The position numbers and the translations under genes were made by a program. From Haloarcula regularis (GTDB lineage: Archaea; Halobacteriota; Halobacteria; Halobacteriales; Haloarculaceae), in the NCBI RefSeq assembly GCF_029338315.1, contig NZ_CP119794.1, positions 3,348,001-3,412,000 on the forward strand: a stretch of 64,000 nucleotides of DNA. The letters are read 5' to 3'. The notes under the pieces are model-generated. The model made no database searches, was not told the DNA's origin, and saw only the letters and a program-made list of their open reading frames with translations. Positions 16,508-25,377 of the stretch are shown here, one piece after another; within the stretch, counting starts at the first letter, position 1; every line of letters starts with the position of its first letter.

Positions 16508-16987
16508 TCAGTCGGACCGGTGGACCTGCCACGTGAACAGGCTCTCGAAGACGTAGTTGACGAACATCCCGACCCCGATGCCGCCGGCCTTCGCGACGAG
16601 CAACCAGAGGTCGAGTCCGAGCAGCGAGAGCGGGACGAAGAGGAGCCGGTAGACGACGACGAAGACGACGAACTGCGTGGTGCTCCCACCAGCCCGCACG
16701 GCGTGGGACCGGAGGAGCCGGCGACCGAGCGACCGATGGTCCCCCTCGGCGTCGAACGTCCAGTTGTCGTTGATGGCGAACATCACGAGGATTGCCGTCT
16801 CGATGCCGAGGATGGTAGCGATCTCGGGCAGGACGCCGAACACCTCGGTCAGCACGACCAGCACCGTCGTATCACAGAGGGCGCCGACGACGCCGACGGA
16901 GACGAACTGGCCGAAGCGCACGCCCGAGACGAGCGCCTCGAAGCGGTCGGGGACGGCCCCGCGGAGTCGTGCCAGCCGGCCCGTCAT
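16508..16987 (-). CDS. GtrA family membrane protein
   Basis: A 159-residue protein with four hydrophobic helices and the GtrA pattern RFGQFVSVGVVGALCDT at the start and INDNWTF in the middle. GtrA proteins are thought to help move lipid-linked sugars across the membrane. Its ATG overlaps the stop of the glycosyltransferase gene upstream by 4 bases, so the pair most likely makes and flips a dolichol- or polyprenyl-linked sugar. Confidence 0.88.
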   Translation of the reverse strand: MTGRLARLRGAVPDRFEALVSGVRFGQFVSVGVVGALCDTTVLVVLTEVFGVLPEIATILGIETAILVMFAINDNWTFDAEGDHRSLGRRLLRSHAVRAGGSTTQFVVFVVVYRLLFVPLSLLGLDLWLLVAKAGGIGVGMFVNYVFESLFTWQVHRSD

Positions 16988-17750
16988 CGCTCCTGGTCGA
17001 CGAGTGCGGTCGGTTGCTCGCGCCGGGCGGCGATGGCGGTGTGGAGGCGACTGTCGCTGAGCCGTTTCGCCCGGTGGCGGGCGGCCAGCAGGGCACGCAT
17101 GAGCGCGACGGAGGTGCGGACCGGCGAGACTGTCGACCCGGGTCGGTCCTCCCACTCGATGGGGACTTCGACCACGGTTTGTTCCAGCGCGCCCGCGATG
17201 GCGACCAGTTCGACGTCCCAAGCGAAGCCGGGTTCGTAGATGTGCCGGCGGACACGCTCCCAGGTGTTGGCGCTGACGGCTTTCGCGCCACACTGGTAGT
17301 CGTAGAGGTCGACGGCGAGCAGTCGGCCCGCCAGCCACGCGAACCCGTCGCCGAGGAAGCGGCGGGCGAACGTCTGGTGGCTGGTGACCGTCGCGTCGGG
17401 GTGGCGGCGGGACCCGACGGCCAGGTCCGCGCCGCGGTCGGTCACCCGTGCGATGATGCGCTCGAGCGAGTGGACCGGCGTGGAGGCGTCTGCGTCGACG
17501 AAGGCGTAGACGTCGGTCTCGAGTCGTTCGAAGCCGGCGGTGATGGCCGCGCCCTTCCCCGGCGGTACGGGACCGTCTCGATCTCGGCGGGGAGGTCGGC
17601 GAGGCTGGCGGGCACGCCCTTCCGAGGGTCGTCGAGTTCGACGACGACGGCCGCCGGCGAGAGGGCGTCGTCGATGGCCGCGACGTACGCTCGCAGCTGG
17701 TCGACGTCGGGGCGGAAGGCGGGCACGACGACGCCGACGGAATCCGACAT
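16984..17750 (-). CDS. Family 2 glycosyltransferase (dolichyl-phosphate hexose synthase-like), frame break
   Basis: The N-terminus SDSVGVVVPAFRPD is the GT2 nucleotide-sugar fold entry. After the break the sequence reads GAAITAGFE and the metal-binding VDADAST, then SRRHPDA and YDYQCGAKAVSANTW, typical of DPM1/GtrB-like transferases. The frame is lost within a run of four C (17557-17560 on the plus strand), where one base appears missing; both halves are conserved. It probably transfers a hexose from a nucleotide sugar to a polyprenyl phosphate, working with the GtrA gene downstream. Confidence 0.85.
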
Positions 17751-17848
17751 GGGGGAGAGTCCACTCCCGGCGAGTAAAAACAGTTCGAATGTGACGGTGC
17801 CGTCGCGGTGCAAAAGAGGTATAGGACAGGATTGCGGTCTATCTACCG

Positions 17849-20176
17849 ATGGAGTACGGCCTCGTCGGGCTCTGGCTCGCGCTCTACCTGTTGTTGCTCT
17901 ACACCGGTGGGACCGTCGCGGCGTCGCTCTGTCCGCGCTTTGCCGACCGCGGCGCGGCGTTTGGCGTCCCCGTCGCCGTCGGCATCATGTGGCTCGCGAC
18001 GTACTTCGTCGGGCGCCTCTCGCTCACGCTGGGCGTCTGGACCGGCCTCGTCCTCCTGGTCGCGACGGCCATCGGACTGTCCTACCGTGGCGTTTCGGTG
18101 GACGAACGGGCGGCCGCCGAGGCGGCCGTCGTCTTCACGGTCGGGTTCCTGTTTGTCGTCTGGATTCGCGCGCTCGACCCCGCCATCGTCTCGCTCGGTG
18201 GCGAGAAGTTCCTCGACTTCGGGTTGCTGCAGTCGCTGCTGCGGGCCGACAGCCTCCCTCTGGAGGACATGTGGTTCGCCGGCGAGCCGGTCGCGTACTA
18301 CTACGGCGGCCACCTCGCCGCCTCGATACTGGCTCGACTCACCGGGACGCCCGGCCAGTTCGCCTACAACCTCGCGCTCGCGGGGGGCTACGCGACGCTG
18401 GTGACGGCCGCGTACGGGCTCGCGGGGACCATCGCGGCCGACCGGGGCCTCCCGCGGCGACTCGCAGCGGGCCTGGGCGCCTTCTTCGTCGGCTTCGCGA
18501 GCAACCTCTCGACACCCGCGCAGTTCGCGATCTGGCTGTTGCCCGGCGGTCTCCGACAGTCGGTGCTCGCGGCGACGGGCTACGAGCCACAGGGGCTGGC
18601 CAACGGCCCCGACGCGTTCAGTTACTGGGGCGCGAGCCGGGTCATCACCGACGACGCCGGCGACTTCGCCACCTACGAACCGTCGGCGGCGTTCGTCATC
18701 GACGAGTTCCCGCTGTTCGCCTGGCTCAACGGCGACCTCCACGCCCACATGATGAGTACGGGCTTCCTGTTGCTCGTCGCGGCGCTCTGTCTCAGTTACT
18801 GGCAGACGCCAGCGACGGAGCGGCGACGACGCCTGGCCCTGCTGTTCGGCGCGATACCGGCGGTCGGCGGCGTCGTCGCGGTGACGAACACCTGGTCGTT
18901 CCCGTCGGTCGGCGGCCTCGTCTTCCTGACCGTCGCGGTGGCGCCGGCCGACCCGTCGTCGCTCCTGCCGGCCGGCCTCCGGGCCCGGATTCCCTCGGCG
19001 GGGGTCTCTCACGAGCTGACCCGAGTCGGCCTCGCCCTTTCGGTCGCTGCCGGGGTCCTCCTCGTCGGCCTGCTCTGGTCGCTCCCCTTCTGGCTCGGGC
19101 CCGCTAGCGGCCGCGAGTTAGCCGTCCTCCCGGACCGCATCTCGCTGGTGGAACTGCTCTCGGTCCACGGTCCCTTCGTCGTCCCGTTCGCACTGTACCT
19201 GTACGCGCGACTCGGTCGCGGGGTCGGGACCGCCCGGGCCCGCCTCGTCGGCGCGGCGACGCTCGCGCTCGTCGCCGTCGCGACGGTCCTCGACGCTGCC
19301 GCGGTCGGCGTCCTGGTCCCGATACTGGTCGGGACGTGGCTGCTCGCGCGCTCGCCCGCGCTCGAACGGACCGTCCCGGCCGTCCCGGCCCTGGCCGACG
19401 GCGGCGACCGCCCGCTCGGCTTCGAGGCCGTCCTCGTGCTCGCCGGGGCTGGCCTGGTCTTGCTCGTCGAGTTCGTCTTCGTCCGGGAGAACATCGGCCG
19501 GATGAACACCGTCTTCAAGACCTACATGCAGGTGTGGATTCTCTGGGGCGTCGCCGTCGGCCCGGTGCTCGCGTGGCTGCTGACGCGCTGGCGACCAGAG
19601 CGGCCGGCCGCGCTCGATGGCACCCACTGGGTCCGCCCCGCGACGACGGTGTTCGTGACGCTGCTCGTCCTCTCGACGTCGCTGTACGGCGCCTTCGCGC
19701 TCGCGAACCACGCCGAGCGGGGCGGGGACGCGACGCTGGACGGCCTGGCCCACCTGGAGCGGACCCAGCCAGGCGAGGCAGAGGCCATTCGGTGGCTCGA
19801 CGCGACGGTCGAAGGCCGCCCGACGATAGTTACGGCCGCGCCGGCCGACTACGGGTGGGACCCGGCGGAGGGCGAGGGCGCGAGTGCGCCGGCGAGCCTG
19901 ACGGGCATCCCCACCGTCGCCGGGTGGACCCACGAGGCCCAGTACCGCAACCAGTCGGTCTACGACGCCCGCGTCGCGGACGTTCGCACTATCTACACCG
20001 GCAGCGCCGACGAGCAAATCCGCCTCCTTCGGGCCTACGACGTCCGCTACGTCTACGTCGGCCCGGCCGAGCGCAACCGCTACGGGGAGATAACGGTCGA
20101 CCATCTCTCGGGTATCACGCCGGTGGAACGCGCGGGTGACGTCGTGATATATCGCGTCCACCCCGAGCAGCTGTAG
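17849..20176 (+). CDS. DUF2298 polytopic membrane protein
   Basis: A 775-residue membrane protein. Diagnostic DUF2298 motifs are EKFLDFGLLQSLLRAD, AGEPVAYYYGGH (three Tyr, near residue 150), DEFPLFAWLNGDLHAHMM (near 290) and RMNTVFKTYMQVW in the C-terminal half. More than ten hydrophobic helices are visible, with a soluble C-terminal part of about 100 residues. The family has an overall GT-C-like layout and unknown function; the neighbouring glycosyltransferase and GtrA genes support a glycan-related role. The ATG at 17849 is preceded by a TATA-like region that it shares divergently with the glycosyltransferase gene. Confidence 0.88.
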   Translation: MEYGLVGLWLALYLLLLYTGGTVAASLCPRFADRGAAFGVPVAVGIMWLATYFVGRLSLTLGVWTGLVLLVATAIGLSYRGVSVDERAAAEAAVVFTVGFLFVVWIRALDPAIVSLGGEKFLDFGLLQSLLRADSLPLEDMWFAGEPVAYYYGGHLAASILARLTGTPGQFAYNLALAGGYATLVTAAYGLAGTIAADRGLPRRLAAGLGAFFVGFASNLSTPAQFAIWLLPGGLRQSVLAATGYEPQGLANGPDAFSYWGASRVITDDAGDFATYEPSAAFVIDEFPLFAWLNGDLHAHMMSTGFLLLVAALCLSYWQTPATERRRRLALLFGAIPAVGGVVAVTNTWSFPSVGGLVFLTVAVAPADPSSLLPAGLRARIPSAGVSHELTRVGLALSVAAGVLLVGLLWSLPFWLGPASGRELAVLPDRISLVELLSVHGPFVVPFALYLYARLGRGVGTARARLVGAATLALVAVATVLDAAAVGVLVPILVGTWLLARSPALERTVPAVPALADGGDRPLGFEAVLVLAGAGLVLLVEFVFVRENIGRMNTVFKTYMQVWILWGVAVGPVLAWLLTRWRPERPAALDGTHWVRPATTVFVTLLVLSTSLYGAFALANHAERGGDATLDGLAHLERTQPGEAEAIRWLDATVEGRPTIVTAAPADYGWDPAEGEGASAPASLTGIPTVAGWTHEAQYRNQSVYDARVADVRTIYTGSADEQIRLLRAYDVRYVYVGPAERNRYGEITVDHLSGITPVERAGDVVIYRVHPEQL

Positions 20177-20200
20177 CGGCTGTCGTAGAACACGTCCTGC

Positions 20201-20473
20201 TCAGGCTTCGCCGGCGGGTGCGCCGCGTTCGCGGAGCACGGTGACGCCCTCGGCCTCGATGTCCTCGGTGTCGAGGTGCATCGGGATGTAGTCCTGCTTC
20301 TCGAAGGTCTCCTGTTCGTCTTCGCTCCCGATAGTACACCACAGCTGGGGCCGGTCGGGGCCGTGCCAGTCGCCCTGGCGCGCGACGGCGAACACCTCGT
20401 ACTCCTCGCCGTCGTACTCGATGCGGCCGCCCTTCCGGAGGCCGGGATCCCCGTGGATGATGAGCTTCTTCAT
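20201..20473 (-). CDS. HAH_0734 family small protein
   Basis: A 90-residue acidic soluble protein starting MKKLIIHGDPGLRKGG with a central YEVFAVARQGDWHGPDRPQLWC. This matches a small conserved haloarchaeal family named after Haloarcula hispanica HAH_0734. No catalytic motif or membrane segment is visible and the function is unknown. It is convergent with the DUF2298 gene. Confidence 0.8.
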   Translation of the reverse strand: MKKLIIHGDPGLRKGGRIEYDGEEYEVFAVARQGDWHGPDRPQLWCTIGSEDEQETFEKQDYIPMHLDTEDIEAEGVTVLRERGAPAGEA

Positions 20474-20652
20474 GCGAAGGGGTTCGGAAACGGCGTACTT
20501 AGAAATGTCGAAGGCGAGTCCGGCGCTCGTGGGGTCCCGTCGATATCAGAAGTGGTTCGTCCGAGTGGTCCGGTCCGCTTCGACACTGCACGATAGGTGA
20601 CACGCGTGCGCTGCGAGGCCGAGGCCATCGGAGGCTGCCGCCGTCCCTATCA

Positions 20653-21635
20653 TCAGCAGTCGCGACTACTCGGGGCGAGTTCCCGGACAGTTCGCTCCTG
20701 GAGGGCGCGGCTCGCACCGAGCGGAATCGTGACGATGACGTCGTCGACCACGTCACGCGCCGCGAGGCGCTCGAACTGCGTCCGGGCCTCGTCCGGGCGA
20801 CCGACGATCGCCAGCTGCGCCATCATCTCGTCGGTGACCGCGTTCCGGGCCGCGTCGCGGTCGCCGTCGCGCCAGGCGGCAGCGATTCGAGCGGCCTGGT
20901 CGGGAAACGAGAGCGCGGCGGCGTTCTCGTAGCCCTCGCTGCTTCCCACGTAGTACGCGAGGTGGTTGCGAACCGCGGCGACAGCCTCGTCGGTGTCCTC
21001 GCTCACCGCGCACGGGACGTACGGCACGACCGTGATCTCGCTCGGGTCCCGGCCCGCGTCACTGGCGGTCTCTGCGACCGTCTCGTAGCTCTCTGCTAAC
21101 TTGTCGAAGGGGATGTTGTGTGGCAACCAGCCGTCGGCGACGCGACCGGTCGCGCGCCGGTTCGCGGCTCCGAGGGCCGCCGCGTAGACCGGGAGGGGCT
21201 GGTCTAAGGGCGGGAAGTCCGCGACCTGAAACACCTGCCCGTCGTAGGTCACCCGGTCGTCGCCGTCCAGGAACAGCTTGACGAGTTCGACGGTCTCGTG
21301 GAGTCGACGCGGCGGATTGTCGAAGGCCATTCCGTGGAGGTCGGTCACGGCTTTGGCCGTGCTCGTCCCGAGACCGAGTCGGACCCGGCCGGACGCGGCG
21401 TCGGCGAGGGTCGCCGCGGCCTGTGCCACGTGGCCGGCGAGCGGCCGTAGACGTTGACGATAGCGGTCCCGAGGTCTATCGTCTCCGTCTGTGCTGCGGC
21501 CGTGGTGAGCGTCACGAACGCGTCCCGACCCCACAGTTCGCTCGCCCACAGCGAATCGTACCCCAGCGACTCGGCCCGGTCCGCGAACGCCCTGACGTCG
21601 TCGTGCTCTGCCGGAAGCAAGAGGCCGGTTGCCAT
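20653..21635 (-). CDS. LLM-class (luciferase-like) F420/FMN-dependent oxidoreductase, frame break
   Basis: The protein begins MATGLLLPAEHDDVRAFADRAESLGYDSLW, the usual first strand and helix of luciferase-like monooxygenases. After the break come SGRVRLGLGTS, the substrate-pocket region PPLDQPLPVYAAALG and GRVADGWLPHN. One base is missing near 21433 (gcccac read as gccac), after which the frame is normal to the stop. Length after joining (about 327 residues) fits the family. The substrate is unknown; archaeal members often use coenzyme F420. Confidence 0.87.
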
Positions 21636-21717
21636 GGTGACTCCACCGCTCCGGTGCCATATAACACTCCGCCCGTTCTCGACGGCGGTGTTTAGTTACG
21701 AGATTCAGGTCGTGACC

Positions 21718-22156
21718 AGCCAGAAAGCCCCCGCGCTATCGGCTTTGGTTCGCGGGCAGCGAGGCGGCATTGCCGCCTCGACTTCGCGGTGCGTAGCGCC
21801 GCGCAAGGCCCGCTCATCAAGACGTGGGACCGTCGGTCCCACGCGACCCGCGACTCGCTGTCGTTCGAACATCGAAGATTTTCGTGATGAACGTGGGACT
21901 CTGTGAGTCCCACGAATCTGCGAACGGGCCAACGGCCCGTGAGCAGATGACGAGAGACCGCCGGTCTCTCGAACCACGCTCCGGTAGGTGCTTGTGATCT
22001 GAAGATCGCCAGCGGCGATTTTCAGCATCTCGAAAGACGCGTCGCGGCTTTCGGTGACGTCGTCGGGGTTCGCCGATAGCGCGGCCTCTGCTCACGGGCA
22101 CGCGGTGCCCGTTCGCACGGCCCGAGGGACCGCCGGTCCCTCGCTGCCTTTCAGCC
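21718..22156 (-). repeat. Non-coding element packed with palindromes, ends CTGAAAGG ... GGGGGCTTTCTGG
   Basis: On the minus strand the element begins GGGGCTGAAAGGCAG (22156) and ends GGGGGCTTTCTGGCTGG (about 21718). Nine near-perfect hairpins with 7-12 base stems and 1-3 base loops lie inside, centred near 22133, 22103, 22012, 21961, 21931, 21903, 21833, 21794 and 21770. Each has a different stem sequence, for example CGAGGGACCG/CGGTCCCTCG and CGTGGGACTC/GAGTCCCACG. No reading frame resembles a protein. A second element with the same ends lies at 32560. Confidence 0.65.
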
Positions 22157-22523
22157 CCATCCATGCCGGCTGATCACCTGGCTTCGGCCGGGGCTTTCTG
22201 GCTCTCTGAACCGATTGCTGCTAAAGTAAACACTGCCTCCTCGACTCGCCGGCGAATCCGAACGGGGAGCGAGTCGTGACACCGAGTACGGACGCCCTCG
22301 CGAGCGGGGCGCGCGCTGTTGCCACGGCATCCAGACCCCATCACGGGTTGTGGGTGTGAATGTGCCGTTCGTGGCCTCGTCGGGGTTCAAACGGTGACAC
22401 GACGGGCGTGTCCGAGCGCGTGGTCGAGTGCGGCAACGCCCACCAAACCACGCACGGCGGCCCGACTCCGAACCAAACGGGTTTTAAGCGGTCACGTCAA
22501 ATCGCTCCGTAAGGTCGATATCT
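22157..22523. other. Intergenic tract with another GGGGCTTTCTGG copy and the L44e promoter
   Basis: At about 22189-22200 the plus strand carries ggggctttctgg, the same terminal motif as the hairpin elements but without a recognisable partner start. A TATA-like ttttaagc at 22482-22489 lies about 30 bases before the expected start of the L44e transcript. No gene is supported. Confidence 0.5.
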
Positions 22524-22802
22524 ATGGAGATGCCGCGACGCTTTAACACGTACTGTCCGCACTGTAACGAGCACCACGAACACGAGGTCGAGAAGGTCCG
22601 GTCCGGCCGTGAGACCGGGATGAAGTGGATCGACCGCCAGCGCAAGCGCAACTCCGGTATCGGGAACGACGGCAAGTTCTCGAAGGTCCCGGGTGGGGAC
22701 AAACCCACCAAGAAGACGGACCTGAAGTACCGCTGTTCGGAGTGTGGCAAGGCCCACCTCCGCGAGGGATGGCGCGCCGGCCGGCTCACCTTCCAGGAGT
22801 AA
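22524..22802 (+). CDS. rpl44e: Large-subunit ribosomal protein eL42 (L44e)
   Basis: A 92-residue zinc-ribbon ribosomal protein. Cys pairs are in TYCPHC (residues 11 and 14) and YRCSEC near 71-74. The middle [20 protein letters not shown] is characteristic. It binds near the E site of the large ribosomal subunit. It starts the translation cluster L44e-S27e-aIF2alpha-Nop10, a gene order conserved in archaea. Confidence 0.97.
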   Translation: MEMPRRFNTYCPHCNEHHEHEVEKVRSGRETGMKWIDRQRKRNSGIGNDGKFSKVPGGDKPTKKTDLKYRCSECGKAHLREGWRAGRLTFQE

Positions 22803-22804
22803 GC

Positions 22805-22978
22805 ATGGCAGGGAGCTTCATCACCGTCGCCTGTCCGGACTGCGAGAACGAACAGACCATCTTCGAGAAGGCCGCAAGCGAGGTCTCGTGTGCCGTCTGT
22901 GGCCACACGCTCGCCCGCCCGACCGGCGGGAAGGCCGACATCGAGGGCGAAGTGACCGCCGTCGTCGAGGCACGATAG
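22805..22978 (+). CDS. rps27e: Small-subunit ribosomal protein eS27
   Basis: A 57-residue zinc-ribbon protein with C-x2-C pairs at residues 10/13 (CPDC) and 29/32 (CAVC). Length and spacing match archaeal S27e. It begins two bases after the L44e stop and is followed within two bases by the aIF2-alpha start, so the cluster is one operon. Confidence 0.97.
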   Translation: MAGSFITVACPDCENEQTIFEKAASEVSCAVCGHTLARPTGGKADIEGEVTAVVEAR

Positions 22979-22979
22979 G

Positions 22980-23780
22980 ATGAAATACAGCGGCTGGCCA
23001 GAGCCCAGCGAACTCGTCGTGGGCAAGATCGACGAGATCGAGGATTTCGGCGTGTTCGTCGACTAGAGGAGTACGAGGGCAAGCGCGGGCTCGTCCACGT
23101 CTCCGAGGTCGCCAGCGGGTGGATCAAGAACGTCCGCGACCACGTCAACGAGGGTCAGACGGTCGTCGCGAAGGTCTTAGACGTCGACGAGAGCGCTCAG
23201 CAGATCGACCTCTCGATCAAGGACGTCAACGACCACCAGCGCAAGGAGAAGATCCAGGAGTGGAAAAACGAGCAGAAGGCCGACAACTGGATGGAGCTGG
23301 CCTTCGGCGAGGACTTAGACGACGAGACCTACGGCGCCATCGCCAACGCGCTGCTCGCGGAGTTCGGGTCGCTGTACGACGGCTTCGAGGCGGCGGCGAT
23401 CCACGGCGAGAGCGCGCTCGAGGACACCGACCTCGACGACGACGAGGTCGAGGCAATCGTCGAGACGGCGCGCAACAACGTCTCGGTGCCCTACGTCAAC
23501 GTCACCGGCTACGTCGACCTGCGCTGTCCGACCAGCGACGGCGTGGACGTCATCAAGGAGTCGCTCAAGGCCGCCGAGGGCAACGGCGAGGTTCCCGAGG
23601 AGATCGAACTCGAGGTCACCTACGTCGGGTCCCCCGAGTACCGCATCCAGGTGCGAGCGCCCGACTACAAGACGGCCGAGAGCGAGCTTCGAAGCGAGCG
23701 CGGACCGCGCACGGGTCGTCGTCGAGGAGCACGGCGGCACCGCCGAGTTCCACCGCGAGCGCCACGAAGACGACGAGTAG
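22980..23780 (+). CDS. Translation initiation factor aIF2 subunit alpha, two frame breaks
   Basis: The N-terminal S1 domain begins [29 protein letters not shown] missing C near 23063 creates a TAG; one base later the family sequence resumes as [21 protein letters not shown]. The helical and C-terminal domains follow ([14 protein letters not shown] VNDHQRKEK, then [14 protein letters not shown]). A second break near 23697-23705 precedes the tail [13 protein letters not shown]. The joined product is about 266 residues, the normal length. aIF2 delivers initiator tRNA to the ribosome. Because the gene is essential, both breaks are almost certainly sequence errors. Confidence 0.92.
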
Positions 23781-23784
23781 GGCG

Positions 23785-23967
23785 ATGAAATCGGACATCC
23801 GGGTGTGCTCGGACTGGGAGACGGCACACGAGCGCCCGGTGTACACACTCGCGGCGACGTGTCCCGACTGCGGCGCCGAGGCGGTCAACAGCGCCCCGGC
23901 GCCGTTCGACCCGACCGACCGGTACGGCGAGTATCGACGTTCTCTTAAGCGCCGGCGCCGGGATTAG
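23785..23967 (+). CDS. nop10: RNA-guided rRNA modification protein Nop10
   Basis: A 60-residue protein with a zinc-binding CPDCG and the conserved [15 protein letters not shown] segment of Nop10. It is a core component of H/ACA RNPs that make pseudouridine in rRNA. It follows aIF2-alpha by four bases, as in many archaea. Confidence 0.95.
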   Translation: MKSDIRVCSDWETAHERPVYTLAATCPDCGAEAVNSAPAPFDPTDRYGEYRRSLKRRRRD

Positions 23968-23972
23968 CGGGT

Positions 23973-24731
23973 ATGGACGAATTCGACATCGACGTAGTGG
24001 CGGACCCGGCCCTCGAGGACCCGGTCCTCATCGAGGGACTGCCCGGGGTGGGGCACGTCGGCAAACTCGCCGCGGAGCACCTGCTTGAGGAACTGGACAG
24101 CGAACTGGTCCGGCGGGTCTACTCGACGCATTTCCCGCCGCAGGTCACCATCGACGAGGGTCGCGCCCAACTTGCCTGTGCCGAGTTCCACGCGGTACGA
24201 ACCGAGCAGGGCCCGGACCTGCTGGTCCTCTCGGGCGACCACCAGGCACAGGACACCCAGGGGCACTACGGCCTGACCGACACCTTCCTCGACGTCGCTG
24301 CGGACTTCGGCGTCCGGCGGGTGTTCGCCCTCGGCGGCGTGCCCACCGGCGAACTCATCGAGGAGTACGACGTGCTTGGCGCGACCACCACCGACGAGTT
24401 CGCCGACGAACTCGAAGCGGCGGGCGTCGAGTTCCGCGAGGACGAACCCGCGGGCGGCATCGTCGGCGTCTCGGGCCTGCTGCTGGGCCTCTCCGAGCGC
24501 CGCGACGTCCCCGCGACCTGTCTCATGGGCGAGACCTCCGGGTACCTCGTCGATCCCAAGAGCGCCCAGGCGGTCCTCGAGGTCCTGCAGGACGTCATCG
24601 GCTTCGACGTCGACTACGCGTCGCTCGAGGAGCGCGCCGACGAGATGGAGGAGGTCGTGCGCAAGATACAGGAGATGGAGGGACAGAACGCGCCGGCTCC
24701 GTCGGACGAGGACCTCCGCTACATCGGCTGA
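23973..24731 (+). CDS. PAC2-family proteasome assembly chaperone
   Basis: A 252-residue protein. The start VLIEGLPGVGHVGKLAAEHL and the later GGVPTG...LLGLSERRDVPATCLMGETSGYLVDP are the PAC2 family core, and the C-terminus is a coiled-coil-like acidic helix (EMEEVVRKIQEMEG). The family includes proteasome assembly chaperones of archaea and eukaryotes. It follows nop10 by five bases and closes the translation and protein-quality cluster. Confidence 0.9.
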   Translation: MDEFDIDVVADPALEDPVLIEGLPGVGHVGKLAAEHLLEELDSELVRRVYSTHFPPQVTIDEGRAQLACAEFHAVRTEQGPDLLVLSGDHQAQDTQGHYGLTDTFLDVAADFGVRRVFALGGVPTGELIEEYDVLGATTTDEFADELEAAGVEFREDEPAGGIVGVSGLLLGLSERRDVPATCLMGETSGYLVDPKSAQAVLEVLQDVIGFDVDYASLEERADEMEEVVRKIQEMEGQNAPAPSDEDLRYIG

Positions 24732-24777
24732 GGCGGGCAGCGAGCATTTCTTTACCGCTCGGCTCCAACGCTGGCGC

Positions 24778-25377
24778 GTGCAGAGCGCACTGGGGACGCT
24801 GCCGGACTGGCTGGCCATGGGACTCCTGCTCGGGGGTGGGTTTAGCCTCGCCGTCGCGGTCGTCTTCGTGGCCGCGGACCGCCTGTTCCCGACCGAGCGA
24901 CCGGCCCGACAGCTGTACGACGGCGGCGAGACCAAGCGCCGGACCGAGCTCCGCGAGTACTTGCGGGCCATCGACGAGCAGTTCGCCGAGAATCACTTCG
25001 TCGAGGGCCAGCACGTCGCCTTCTATCTGCCCGAGCGCGACGTCGCCATCACGTTCGACGCCCGGGCGTACTACCGCATCGAGCGCTCGCCGACGATTCC
25101 GGTGCTGGTCGAACACGAGATGCCGGGCGTGCAACTCGGGGCCCGCCTCCCCTTCGACGTCCCGGAGGTCGACCTGGGGCCGGACCCGAAGACACAGGTC
25201 CACCCGACGGTGCAGGCGTTCGCCGAACTGGGTCTCCAGCAGACCGCCACCATCGACGAGGTGAAGTCGGCCTACCGGCGCCGCGTCAAGGAGGTCCACC
25301 CGGACCACGGGGGCGACGAGGCGGAGTTCAAGCGCGTCCGCGAGGCCTACACGACGGCCAAACAGCACGCCTCCTAG
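24778..25377 (+). CDS. Membrane-anchored J-domain protein
   Basis: The GTG start at 24778 is chosen because a TATA-like tttcttta (about 24747) gives a leaderless transcript there. Residues about 10-35 form one hydrophobic anchor. A soluble domain of about 110 residues follows, and the C-terminal 60 residues are a J domain: DEVKSAYRRRVKEVHPDHGG, with the HPD triad that stimulates Hsp70 ATPase. Having the J domain at the C-terminus behind an anchor suggests recruitment of DnaK at the membrane. The substrate is unknown. Confidence 0.8.
   Translation: MQSALGTLPDWLAMGLLLGGGFSLAVAVVFVAADRLFPTERPARQLYDGGETKRRTELREYLRAIDEQFAENHFVEGQHVAFYLPERDVAITFDARAYYRIERSPTIPVLVEHEMPGVQLGARLPFDVPEVDLGPDPKTQVHPTVQAFAELGLQQTATIDEVKSAYRRRVKEVHPDHGGDEAEFKRVREAYTTAKQHAS

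Noticed and set aside
21454..22164. Several 70-150 codon open frames through the hairpin tract
   Set aside because: They exist in several frames at once, show no protein similarity, and are explained by the palindromes and high GC.
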